Shown: piece by piece, positions 1 to 6,636 of the stretch | Layout of the letters: each line of letters begins with the position of its first letter | Numbering within the stretch: the stretch's first letter is position 1 | Source of the DNA: Devosia sp. | Lineage (GTDB): Bacteria; Pseudomonadota; Alphaproteobacteria; Rhizobiales; Devosiaceae | Direction: 5' to 3' | NCBI GenBank assembly: GCA_015234425.1 | Contig: JADGNE010000024.1 | Span: 1 to 40,464, forward strand | DNA length: 40,464 nt | The notes under the pieces: generated by a model | The model's input: only the letters and a program-made list of their open reading frames with translations | What the model was told of the DNA's origin: nothing | The model's database searches: none | Made by a program: the position numbers and the translations under genes

Positions 1-929
1 AGCGGCGCATTGCGGTCCCAGGCATTGAGCTTGTCCTTGCCGAACCACTTGGCCTTCATCTTGTAGTAGCGGTGCGAGAGGCGCGGATAGGCCTCCTGCA
101 CGGCGGTCTGCAGCGCATCGACCACTTCGCGCTCGATGGAATTGGCCATGTGGCGGCTGTCGGCAATGTCCTCGTAACCGCGCCAGCGGTCGGAGATTTC
201 CTTGTCCTTGGCCAAGACATTGGTGATGTGGGTAAAAAGCCGGCTATTGGCCTTCAGCACCTTGGCGAGGGCGTGATAGGCGCTCTCGCGCTTCTTTTCG
301 TCCTTGTCGGAGAGCAGGTGCAGCGTCGCTTCAATGCTCAGCGTTTCGCCATCGACCTCGAACTCGAGGGAGGCGAGAGTCTCGTCATAGAGCCGGCTCC
401 AGGCCGAGAACGAGGTGACCGACTTGTCCTGGAATAGCTCTTCGAGCTTGTCATCGAGCTGGTAGGGCTTTGCCTTGCGCAGTTCGGCAAACCAGACGCG
501 ATAACGCGCGAGCTCCGGATCGGCAGAAAGGGCGGCTTCGAGATCGGCATCATCGATGCGGTTGAGCTCGAGCGTATAAAAGAGGGTCTGGGTCGAGAGC
601 GCCGTCAGCGCCTCATTGATGTCGCCCATGAATTTTGCGCGGTCCGGATCGGTGGTGTTCTGCGCATATTGCAGGAACGCGAACGACCCGATGCGGCCGC
701 CCAGATCCTCGAGCTTTTCGCTGTCCTTGATCGACTGGACCAGCTTGCCGGCCTTGGTCAGCTCGACCAGCTTGCCCTTGTAGTCAGCCTCAAATTTGCT
801 CGCGAGCGCCTTGGCTTCGGTCAGGGCCGTCTTGAATTCGGGGCTGTCCTTGCCGGGATAGAGATCGGAGAGATCCCACACTGGAAGGTTGCCGAACTCA
901 TTATGGCCCTTTTGCGTGGTGGCGCTCAT
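1..929 (-). CDS. pepF: M3 family oligoendopeptidase PepF, 5' part
   Basis: The reading frame starts at an ATG (929-927) preceded by GGGAG and runs off the left edge, so only about 309 N-terminal residues are present. The translation begins MSATTQKGHNEFGNLPVW, followed by WDLSDLYPG. That WDL-LYPG opening and the long helical N-terminal region are typical of the PepF/M3B oligoendopeptidases, cytoplasmic zinc peptidases of about 600 residues that degrade short peptides. The HExxH zinc site lies in the C-terminal half and is outside the window, so catalytic competence cannot be judged. A convergent gene is absent; the next gene (TSUP permease) is on the same strand. Confidence 0.85.
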   Translation of the reverse strand, partial: MSATTQKGHNEFGNLPVWDLSDLYPGKDSPEFKTALTEAKALASKFEADYKGKLVELTKAGKLVQSIKDSEKLEDLGGRIGSFAFLQYAQNTTDPDRAKFMGDINEALTALSTQTLFYTLELNRIDDADLEAALSADPELARYRVWFAELRKAKPYQLDDKLEELFQDKSVTSFSAWSRLYDETLASLEFEVDGETLSIEATLHLLSDKDEKKRESAYHALAKVLKANSRLFTHITNVLAKDKEISDRWRGYEDIADSRHMANSIEREVVDALQTAVQEAYPRLSHRYYKMKAKWFGKDKLNAWDRNAP

Positions 930-997
930 CAAATTCTCCCGGAAAATCAATTGCGGCGGACCTTAGCGGCCAGAATTGGCGCTGTGAAGGCCTTGCC

Positions 998-1756
998 CTA
1001 CCAGCCCATCACGCCAACGAGGCCATCCCAGATCAGCTTGAAGGCCAGAAGGAAGATCAGCCAATAGGCGATGGTGTAGAAGAGTTTGGCCGAGATGCGG
1101 CGCACCAGATAAATGCCGATAAAGACGCCCAGCATGCCCACCGGTGCCAAAGCCGCCGAGAGTGTCAGATTGCTGACATTGAGCTGGCCGAGGAAGAAAT
1201 AGGGGATCAGCTTGGAGGTGTTGACCACGGCAAAGAACATGGCCGAGGTGCCGGCATAAATGGCCGGGCTCAGCCTCTGGGGTAGCACATAGATCTGGAA
1301 CGGCGGGCCGCCCGTGTGCGAGATGAAGCTGGTAAAGCCTGCCGTGGCGCCCCAGAAACTCCCCCAGCCTTTCGATGGCGGCAGGCCTTCGAGTTTCTTG
1401 CGGATCGGGAAGACGGCGTCGATTACAAAGAGCAGGGTGACGACGCCCACCAGGAGCAGCACCATGGCGTCGCTGACAAAGGCCCAGAGGGCCCAGCCGA
1501 TCAGCGTGCCAATGGCAGCTCCGGGCAGCATTAGCTTGAGGATCGAGCGATCGAACTCCTTGCGATACATCCAGACCGCCACCGCATCCATGCAGAGGAG
1601 CACCGGCAGCATCATGCCCGCCGCATCGCGCGCCGGCATGATGAGGGCGAGCATTGGCACGCCGACAACGCCCAGGCCGCCGAGCAGCCCAGCCTTGGAC
1701 AGGCCGACAATCAGCACCGCGAGCACGGCAACCGTGACGAAAACAGGATCAAACAT
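998..1756 (-). CDS. TSUP (TauE/SafE) family membrane permease
   Basis: This 252-residue protein is strongly hydrophobic with about seven to eight predicted membrane segments. It begins MFDPVFVTVAVLAVLIVGLSK and has the glycine-rich LSKAGLLGGLGVVGVPML stretch near the N-terminus that characterises the TauE/SafE (TSUP) family. Members move sulfite, sulfoacetate or other organosulfur anions across the inner membrane, but the substrate cannot be read from sequence. The C-terminal half repeats the pattern, with the HTGGPPFQIYVLP motif near residue 150. It is the first gene after an intergenic repeat cluster. Confidence 0.85.
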   Translation of the reverse strand: MFDPVFVTVAVLAVLIVGLSKAGLLGGLGVVGVPMLALIMPARDAAGMMLPVLLCMDAVAVWMYRKEFDRSILKLMLPGAAIGTLIGWALWAFVSDAMVLLLVGVVTLLFVIDAVFPIRKKLEGLPPSKGWGSFWGATAGFTSFISHTGGPPFQIYVLPQRLSPAIYAGTSAMFFAVVNTSKLIPYFFLGQLNVSNLTLSAALAPVGMLGVFIGIYLVRRISAKLFYTIAYWLIFLLAFKLIWDGLVGVMGW

Positions 1757-1836
1757 TTTGGAAAGCGAATCCGGGAGGCAGGTTTGGTCTATCTGCGCTC
1801 TTGTATGGATGTTTTGTCAACCGGAGGACACTTGTA

Positions 1837-2112
1837 GCCCCCCACCCTTGATCCCACCCCACAGGGAGGGAGACGATGGAGCCGAGGGTTTTATGACTTT
1901 TTGAGGGGTACTGTCTGAGACCTCGGCCATCCACCGGCGGGCTTCCCTCCCCTTGATGGGGAGGGAATGAGGGTGGGGTGGAGCCACAGGCGCGGAGTCC
2001 GGTTATATCGCGACTGGGTCTTGGTCCAAGCGCCCCGGCTCTGCTGAGAGATTACCCCCACCCTTGCTCCCTCCCCACAAGGGGGAGGGAGACGAAGGAG
2101 CCGACGGTTTCG
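1837..2112. repeat. Cluster of three GC-rich palindromic intergenic repeats
   Basis: The 428-bp gap between the TSUP permease and trcR contains no convincing gene. Two direct copies (about 1837-1890 and 2053-2112) share the frame CCCCCACCCTTG, then CTCCC-type and GGGAGG-type arms, then GGAGACGA and GGAGCCGA. A third copy in inverted orientation lies at about 1941-1980 with arms CTTCCCTCCCC and GGGGAGGGAA around TTGAT. They resemble REP-type elements found between genes in many alphaproteobacteria. Related arms recur at 8509-8682. Confidence 0.7.
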
Positions 2113-2141
2113 TCGTTGATGTGCAAGGGGCACAAACAAAA

Positions 2142-2161
2142 ATCCCCGCCGGAGCGGGGAT
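2142..2161 (-). terminator. Rho-independent terminator of trcR
   Basis: ATCCCCGC and GCGGGGAT arms enclose a CGGA loop. On the minus strand the stem is followed by TTTTTG, 24 bases after the trcR stop codon. Confidence 0.85.
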
Positions 2162-2184
2162 TTTCAAACTCGGATGCGATCCGC

Positions 2185-2919
2185 TTACTCGTCGGCGTCG
2201 CTCTTGAGCGACTTGAGCTTGGAGAACACGGAGTCCGCGTCGAACTCTTCGTTGTTCGGCGCCGGGCGGTGATGGTGCTCGCCGCCTTCGTCGTCAAAGC
2301 TGAGGTCGTGGCTGGTGCGGGCTGCGGCCCGGGCCAGCGCTTCCTCGGCGGTGAGGAGCGTCGTGCCTTCGGCCACATCGGTCTGCTGCACGGCCGCATC
2401 CTTGGACGCGCGCTTGACCTCGAGGTCGAGCTCGATCTGGCTGCACAGGCCCAGGGTGACCGGGTCCATGGCGGTCAGATTGGCCGCGTTCCAGTGGTTG
2501 TTGTCGCGCACCGAGTCGATGGTCGACTTGGTGGTGCCGACGAGGCGCATGATCTGCGCGTCCTTGAGCTCGGGATGATTGCGCACCAGCCATTTGATGG
2601 CATTGGGGCGCTCATTGCGGCGCGAGATCGGGGTGTAGCGCGGGCCTTTGCGCTTGACGGCGGCAACGCGAACCTTGGGATCGGAAAGCTTGAGACGGTA
2701 ATTGGGATCCTTCTCGGCCTTCTCGATTTCCTCGCGCGACAGCTGACCGTTCTGCACGGGGTTGACGCCCATGATGCCGCTGGCGACATCACCATCGGCA
2801 ATACCCTGGACTTCCAGCGGATGCAGTGTGCAGAAGGCGGCAATCTGTTCGAACGACAAGGCAGTGTTGTCCACGAGCCAGACGGCAGTCGCCTTGGGCA
2901 TCAAAAGGGGCTGGGACAT
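2185..2919 (-). CDS. trcR: Cell-cycle transcriptional regulator TrcR (DUF1013)
   Basis: The start at 2919 is chosen because AGGAG lies just upstream and the protein then opens MSQPLLMPKATAVWLVDNTA, the conserved DUF1013 N-terminus. The product is 244 residues. This family is restricted to alphaproteobacteria and was named TrcR, a DNA-associated regulator linked to cell-cycle transcription alongside CtrA and GcrA. The N-terminal half contains two predicted helix-turn-helix-like segments (LSFEQIAAFCTLHPLEV and HPELKDAQIMRLVGTTKSTI). The acidic tail near the C-terminus (DDEGGEHHH, then SLKSDADE) is poorly conserved. A strong terminator follows. It sits 2.3 kb from rcdA, so two cell-cycle regulators are close together. 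Confidence 0.88.
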   Translation of the reverse strand: MSQPLLMPKATAVWLVDNTALSFEQIAAFCTLHPLEVQGIADGDVASGIMGVNPVQNGQLSREEIEKAEKDPNYRLKLSDPKVRVAAVKRKGPRYTPISRRNERPNAIKWLVRNHPELKDAQIMRLVGTTKSTIDSVRDNNHWNAANLTAMDPVTLGLCSQIELDLEVKRASKDAAVQQTDVAEGTTLLTAEEALARAAARTSHDLSFDDEGGEHHHRPAPNNEEFDADSVFSKLKSLKSDADE

Positions 2920-3056
2920 GTCAATTCTCTCCTGGTGGCGCGGCCGGTTTTCCACCGGGCCGCTCCGCCTCTTGGCCAAATGCTGAGGGGAAACTGTCCC
3001 TAATATAGAGTTTTGCGCTCAATCCTGCAACGCTTATCAACTCTGCCAAGGATTTA

Positions 3057-4091
3057 TTAAGACAGATCCGCCGCACTCTCGCGTCCGTATGCGCTGAGCA
3101 GCACGAGCTTGCCGATATGGCCGCGCCCCTCCATCGCCGCATGGGCTTCAGCCGCGTTTTCGAGATCAAAAAGCCGGATGTCGGGCTTGCGCCAGCCGAG
3201 GGCGGCGAGGGCAGGAAGGAACGTCGCCACGCGCTCGGCGATGGCCCGCTTGGTAGCGCTGTCCTGTGGGCGCAGGGTCGATCCCGACAGCGTGATGCCC
3301 TTGGCCATTATCAGCCGCAAGGGCACTGCCGCGGTGCCGCCGTCGAGGGTCGAGATCTGAACGATGTGACCGTTGCGGGCCGAGGCCGCGACATTGACCC
3401 CCGCCATGTCCCCGCCGATGACGTCGACGACGCGGTCGACACCCTTGCCGTTAGTCAGTTCCTTGGCGCGGGCGGCGATGTCTTCGCTGCGATCAATGGT
3501 GGCGTGTGCGCCCATGGCCTTGGCGTAGGCGGCTTTTTCAGGGGTTGAGGTGACCCCGATGGCCCGTGCGCCCAAAAGCCCGGCGATTTGGATGGCCGCG
3601 CCGCCAATGCCGCCAGAGGCGCCGTGCACCAGCACGCTCATGCCGGCCTCAAGGCCTGCACGCATGACGAGGGTCTGGGTGACGGTGTACCAGGTCTCGG
3701 GCAGGGCGGCTGCCTCGGCAAAGCTCCAGCCCTGCGGCACGGGCAGCACCTGGCCGGCCGGCACGGCAACATATTCGGCATAGCCGCCGCCATTTGTCAG
3801 CGCCATGACCGCGTCGCCCACCTTGTGATTGCTGACATCGGCGCCTACCGCTGACACCGTTCCCGAGACTTCGAGCCCGGGAAGCGGCGATGCGCCCGGT
3901 GGGGGATCGTAATGGCCACGCCTTTGCGCCAGGTCGGGGCCATTGACCCCGGCTGCCGCCATGCGGATGAGGATGTCGCCGGACCCGATCGCGGGCAGGG
4001 GATGGCGGCTCGCGACCAATTGTTCTGGCCCACCGGGGGCGGTAATGGCGGTGGCCAGCATGTCGGCTGGCAGGAAATGTGATGGTGTCAT
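3057..4091 (-). CDS. NAD(P)H:quinone oxidoreductase (zinc-independent MDR family)
   Basis: A medium-chain dehydrogenase/reductase of about 344 residues. It has the N-terminal GroES-like fold (AAAGVNGPDLAQRRGHY, GLEVSGTV) and a Rossmann domain with the nucleotide-binding run VHGASGGIGGAAIQIA near residue 150. No structural zinc cysteine cluster is visible, as usual for the QOR/zeta-crystallin branch, which reduces quinones with NADPH in the cytoplasm. The start is uncertain: ATG 4091 and ATG 4061 are both possible, neither has a strong Shine-Dalgarno, and the family often starts at the position corresponding to 4061. A longer TTG start at 4109 is less likely. Confidence 0.85.
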   Translation of the reverse strand: MTPSHFLPADMLATAITAPGGPEQLVASRHPLPAIGSGDILIRMAAAGVNGPDLAQRRGHYDPPPGASPLPGLEVSGTVSAVGADVSNHKVGDAVMALTNGGGYAEYVAVPAGQVLPVPQGWSFAEAAALPETWYTVTQTLVMRAGLEAGMSVLVHGASGGIGGAAIQIAGLLGARAIGVTSTPEKAAYAKAMGAHATIDRSEDIAARAKELTNGKGVDRVVDVIGGDMAGVNVAASARNGHIVQISTLDGGTAAVPLRLIMAKGITLSGSTLRPQDSATKRAIAERVATFLPALAALGWRKPDIRLFDLENAAEAHAAMEGRGHIGKLVLLSAYGRESAADLS

Positions 4092-4170
4092 GCCAGCATG
4101 TTTGCCCAAGCGCGCTTGCTCGGCAAGGCCGCTGCGCTAATCTATGACCAATGTCCAAAGGGAGAGTGTC

Positions 4171-4356
4171 ATGATCGAGGAAGAGAACCGCAAGGCTCCG
4201 ACAGCCCATGAGGTCGGCATGGCGCTCGATGCCCTGTCGGTGGGCGAACTCGAGCAGCGCATTACCCTGCTCGAAGGCGAGATTGTCCGGCTCAAGGCCG
4301 CCATCGATGCCCGCGGTCACACACGCAAGGCCGCCGAGGCTGCCTTCAAGTTCTGA
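4171..4356 (+). CDS. DUF1192 family small protein
   Basis: A 61-residue protein starting MIEEENRKAPTAHEVG with GGGAGAG seven bases upstream; an in-frame ATG at 4144 has no ribosome-binding site. The pattern LDALSVGELEQRITLLEGEI followed by RLKAAI and a terminal aromatic-basic end is the DUF1192 signature: a short coiled coil of unknown function, common in Hyphomicrobiales. It is divergent from the oxidoreductase gene. Confidence 0.8.
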   Translation: MIEEENRKAPTAHEVGMALDALSVGELEQRITLLEGEIVRLKAAIDARGHTRKAAEAAFKF

Positions 4357-4389
4357 GGCTTTCGCCGGCCTTCTTGCTACAGGTTAAGG

Positions 4390-4404
4390 TTAATCACTGG
4401 TTAA
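4390..4404. promoter_or_regulatory. CtrA binding site (TTAA-N7-TTAA), box 1
   Basis: A perfect full CtrA recognition site: TTAA at 4390, seven bases, TTAA at 4401. An extra TTAA sits at 4384. It lies 59 bases before the small membrane-protein ORF at 4463, so it may drive the two small genes that follow. The assignment rests on the well-known CtrA consensus; binding is inferred. Confidence 0.6.
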
Positions 4405-4462
4405 GATGGGGGCTGCCAGCGGAAGCGGCTAGGGTGCCCGCTGAGCCTGGGAAAGCCTGAAA

Positions 4463-4687
4463 ATGAACTGGAACCTTTTTTCTGTCGTCGTCCTTTTTGT
4501 GGTGACTGGCCTTTGCGCCGTGCGGCGGGCGCTCAAGGCATCAGCGCGGGCTCCCGACCGGGAGCGCAGCCCTGTGGCATCCGCCCGAACGCCGGGCGAG
4601 CGCGCCTGGCGCGAGCAGCCAGTCCAGACATTTGTGTGGCAATTGCAGGCGGCCCGCTACAGAAAGCCGCCGTTTCGCCGCCCGTAG
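4463..4687 (+). CDS. Small hypothetical protein with one membrane segment
   Basis: A 74-residue ORF with an N-terminal hydrophobic helix (MNWNLFSVVVLFVVTGLCAV) followed by a basic, proline-rich tail. The ribosome-binding site is weak (GGGAAAG about 9 bases upstream). It is not recognised as a family. It follows CtrA box 1 and precedes another small ORF on the same strand. It may be real or a fortuitous ORF in GC-rich DNA. Confidence 0.4.
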   Translation: MNWNLFSVVVLFVVTGLCAVRRALKASARAPDRERSPVASARTPGERAWREQPVQTFVWQLQAARYRKPPFRRP

Positions 4688-4721
4688 ACCGTTTGGTCCG
4701 GGCGAATGATGGGAGAAAACG

Positions 4722-4934
4722 ATGCGACAGATCGATAGCATTCTTGAAGGTGTGCGCCCGGCAGAGCTGGCGCATTTGCGCGCTTTGGCCGAAGGCCGTT
4801 TCGGTGGTGCAGCAGCCACCCAGCTGCGGTCCCTCGAAGAAAAGGGCTGGGTCGAGACCGTCGCCGGCACCTGCCTGATCACGTTGACCGGCCGGACGCT
4901 GCTCGACAGTTCATCGGGTGCTCAAGGCTGGTAA
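4722..4934 (+). CDS. Small hypothetical protein, winged-helix-like
   Basis: A 70-residue protein starting MRQIDSILEGVRPAELAHLR with GGGAG seven bases before the ATG. The pattern LRALAEGRFGG, QLRSLEEKGWVE and ITLTGRTLL resembles the recognition helix and wing of a winged helix-turn-helix, where the last segment matches LTxxGxxLL endings of MarR-like or restriction-associated wHTH folds. This is fold-level resemblance only. It lies between the two CtrA boxes. Confidence 0.6.
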   Translation: MRQIDSILEGVRPAELAHLRALAEGRFGGAAATQLRSLEEKGWVETVAGTCLITLTGRTLLDSSSGAQGW

Positions 4935-4973
4935 ACAAAGCCTCGGTGGGCAGGGTTAAGAAAGTCTGTCCCA

Positions 4974-4988
4974 TTAACATACAATTAA
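4974..4988. promoter_or_regulatory. CtrA binding site (TTAA-N7-TTAA), box 2
   Basis: TTAA at 4974 and TTAA at 4985 with exactly seven bases between. A possible -10 (CATTAT, 5008-5013) lies at suitable distance. The next rho-independent terminator is at 5078-5106, before rcdA, so the promoter would drive a short transcript rather than rcdA unless readthrough occurs. Confidence 0.6.
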
Positions 4989-5017
4989 GAGTTTACGGGT
5001 AAGGTCTCATTATTCAG

Positions 5018-5106
5018 ATTCTTCTGAATTCTTCAGAGCGGTTTCTCCCTCTGTTTGACGCCTCCCTGTTAACTTCGAGAGCCGTTTTTACGGCTCTTTC
5101 TTTTTG
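5018..5106 (+). ncRNA. Candidate small RNA downstream of CtrA box 2
   Basis: This stretch has no ORF with a ribosome-binding site. It begins about 30 bases after CtrA box 2, contains overlapping hairpins (TTCAGA-TTCT-TCTGAA and CTGAA-TTC-TTCAG, 5014-5036), then a pyrimidine-rich single-stranded region with two CCTCC/CTCCC-like motifs, and ends in a strong terminator. That layout fits a roughly 90-nt trans-acting RNA whose CCTCC loops could pair with ribosome-binding sites. The alternative is simply the 3' untranslated end of the gene at 4722. Confidence 0.35.
5078..5106 (+). terminator. Rho-independent terminator upstream of rcdA
   Basis: AGAGCCG and CGGCTCT arms around a TTTTTA loop, followed by TTCTTTTTG on the plus strand. 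Confidence 0.8.
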
Positions 5107-5234
5107 TTCACTTGGTCTGGCGGCTAACCACATCTTAGCCTAAGTACAATCGCAAGGGTGACGCTTGCCGGGATCGGGCCTATGGTTCGATCGTGACGGC
5201 GGGCAATCTCCGGCACCATGACTTAGGAAGCGGA

Positions 5235-5756
5235 ATGGCGGAACAGGGCGACAGCACATCGGCAATAGCGATCGGACCGCGTATCGCGGCTTCCGGGGGC
5301 TTTACGGCGCTCTATCGCGAAGGCATGGGGCTGATCGAGGAAGTTGCCGTCTATCTCGACGAGGACGGGCGCGAAGACAGTCGCTTCCTGCCGCGCGAAG
5401 CTGCTTTTCTCTACGCCACCGAATCCATGCGCCTGACCACGCGCCTGATGCAGATCGCCTCCTGGCTTCTGCTGCAGCGCGCCGTCAACGAAGGCGAGAT
5501 CAGCCGCGAGAACGCCCGCGCCGAAAAGGAAAAGGTCAAGTTTTCCGCCACGCCATCCGAGCGCGGTGGTCCGGGCTATGACCTCCTGCCGCAGATCCTG
5601 CGCGATTTCATCGACAAGGGCGATCGCCTGTTCGATCGCGTCATGCAGCTCGATCAGCTCGAACGTGGCGCCTTGCCCGATCAGCCGGCCGGCCAGACCA
5701 ATGGCATTGCCGATCAGTTCTCCCGCCTGCACGCCGCCTTCCAGGCCAAGCGCTAA
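5235..5756 (+). CDS. rcdA: Regulator of CtrA degradation RcdA (DUF1465)
   Basis: The start ATG at 5235 follows AGGAAG; a GTG at 5193 is in frame but lacks one. The product is 173 residues, matching the DUF1465/RcdA family. Conserved segments are EGMGLIEEVAVYLD, ESMRLTTRLMQIASWLLLQRAVNEGEI and a C-terminal disordered tail rich in Gln and Asp. In Caulobacter RcdA is an adaptor that, with CpdR and PopA, hands CtrA to ClpXP during the G1-S transition. Here the gene lies 250 bp downstream of a CtrA box, which suggests a feedback link, although a terminator lies between. Confidence 0.85.
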   Translation: MAEQGDSTSAIAIGPRIAASGGFTALYREGMGLIEEVAVYLDEDGREDSRFLPREAAFLYATESMRLTTRLMQIASWLLLQRAVNEGEISRENARAEKEKVKFSATPSERGGPGYDLLPQILRDFIDKGDRLFDRVMQLDQLERGALPDQPAGQTNGIADQFSRLHAAFQAKR

Positions 5757-5768
5757 CCTCTCTGTGCT

Positions 5769-6086
5769 TCAGCTGCGCGGGGCAAAGAAGATGACGGCCG
5801 CCCCGGCCAGCGTCAGCATGATGCCGGCCAGATCCCAGCGATCGGGCCGCACGCCCTCGACCCACACCATGAAGGCCACCGAGGCCAGCACATAGATGCC
5901 GCCATAGATGGCGAAGGTGCGCCCGGCGCTATCCATCCCGCTGAGGGCGAGGAGCCAGGCGAAGGCGCCCAGCGCGACAAGGGCAGGGGCCCAGAGCCAC
6001 ACCGGGCCCTGCCGCCACGCCTGCCAGACGAGAAAGCACCCGGCGATCTCCAGAATGGCGGCAGCAAAGAACAGCGTAAATCGCAT
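5769..6086 (-). CDS. YnfA family (UPF0060) membrane protein
   Basis: The ATG at 6086 has GGAGG nine bases upstream, giving 105 residues. Four hydrophobic segments are visible, starting with FTLFFAAAILEIAGCFLVW, then ALVALGAFAWLLAL, FAIYGGIYVLASVAFMV and the C-terminal LAGIMLTLAGAAVIFF. The E-IAG-C-FLVW and YGGIYV motifs are typical of the UPF0060/YnfA inner-membrane family, which is related to small multidrug resistance transporters. The substrate is unknown. It is convergent with rcdA. Confidence 0.85.
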   Translation of the reverse strand: MRFTLFFAAAILEIAGCFLVWQAWRQGPVWLWAPALVALGAFAWLLALSGMDSAGRTFAIYGGIYVLASVAFMVWVEGVRPDRWDLAGIMLTLAGAAVIFFAPRS

Positions 6087-6155
6087 GTGGAAAACCCTCC
6101 CGCGCGCCGTGGTTGCGAAGCTTTTGCTCCGCTGCGACATGGCCGTGAACAGCAA

Positions 6156-6180
6156 AAAGCCCGGCACAAGGCCGGGCTTT
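6156..6180 (-). terminator. Rho-independent terminator of rpmE
   Basis: A perfect 10-bp stem (AAAGCCCGGC and GCCGGGCTTT) with a five-base loop. The minus-strand stem is followed by TTTTTGCTG, directly after the rpmE stop codon. Confidence 0.85.
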
Positions 6181-6203
6181 GAAACTTTTCGCCAGGGCGA
6201 GCC

Positions 6204-6425
6204 TTAGAGGCCGAGACCCTTGAAGCGCTCCTTGAAGCGCGACACGCGACCACCGCGGTCCATCAGCTGGCCCGTGCCGCCGGTCCAGGCGGGATGGGTC
6301 TTGGAGTCGATGTCGAGCTGCAGCGTATCGCCTTCCTTACCGTAGGTCGAACGGGTCTGGTAGGTGGTGCCGTCGGTCATGACCACGTTGATGGTGTGGT
6401 AGTCGGGATGGATATCGGACTTCAT
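6204..6425 (-). CDS. rpmE: 50S ribosomal protein L31, cysteine-free form
   Basis: A 73-residue protein beginning [20 protein letters not shown], a clear bL31. The C-terminal FKERFKGL end is also typical. There are no cysteines, so this is the zinc-independent (C-minus) form. It binds the 50S subunit at the intersubunit bridge. A GC-rich hairpin (6446-6463) lies in its leader and a strong terminator follows. Confidence 0.95.
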   Translation of the reverse strand: MKSDIHPDYHTINVVMTDGTTYQTRSTYGKEGDTLQLDIDSKTHPAWTGGTGQLMDRGGRVSRFKERFKGLGL

Positions 6426-6445
6426 CGCATGCGCCTCAAATCAAA

Positions 6446-6463
6446 CGGGCGCCGTGGCGCCCG
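6446..6463 (-). promoter_or_regulatory. Leader hairpin of rpmE
   Basis: CGGGCGCC and GGCGCCCG are separated by two bases, 20 bases before the rpmE start codon. It could be an autoregulatory leader structure, as is known for several ribosomal-protein genes, but no specific motif is recognised. Confidence 0.35.
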
Positions 6464-6636
6464 GAGAGCTGGAAACTTGTGTTGGTCGGTCTATTACAGA
6501 ACCAAGCCCGTTTAGGCAAGGGCGTGACAGCGGCAATTTTACCCGCAAGCTGCCTGTTGCCGCTCCCAGCCCCCGAGCCTATATCGAACGGACCGCCGCG
6601 CGGCGGCAAAAAACAACCGGAGCGGCGGACCAGCCT

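Noticed and set aside
1314..1904. Long open frame opposite the TSUP permease
   Set aside because: It is antisense to a membrane protein with strong family match and has the codon shadow expected in GC-rich DNA.
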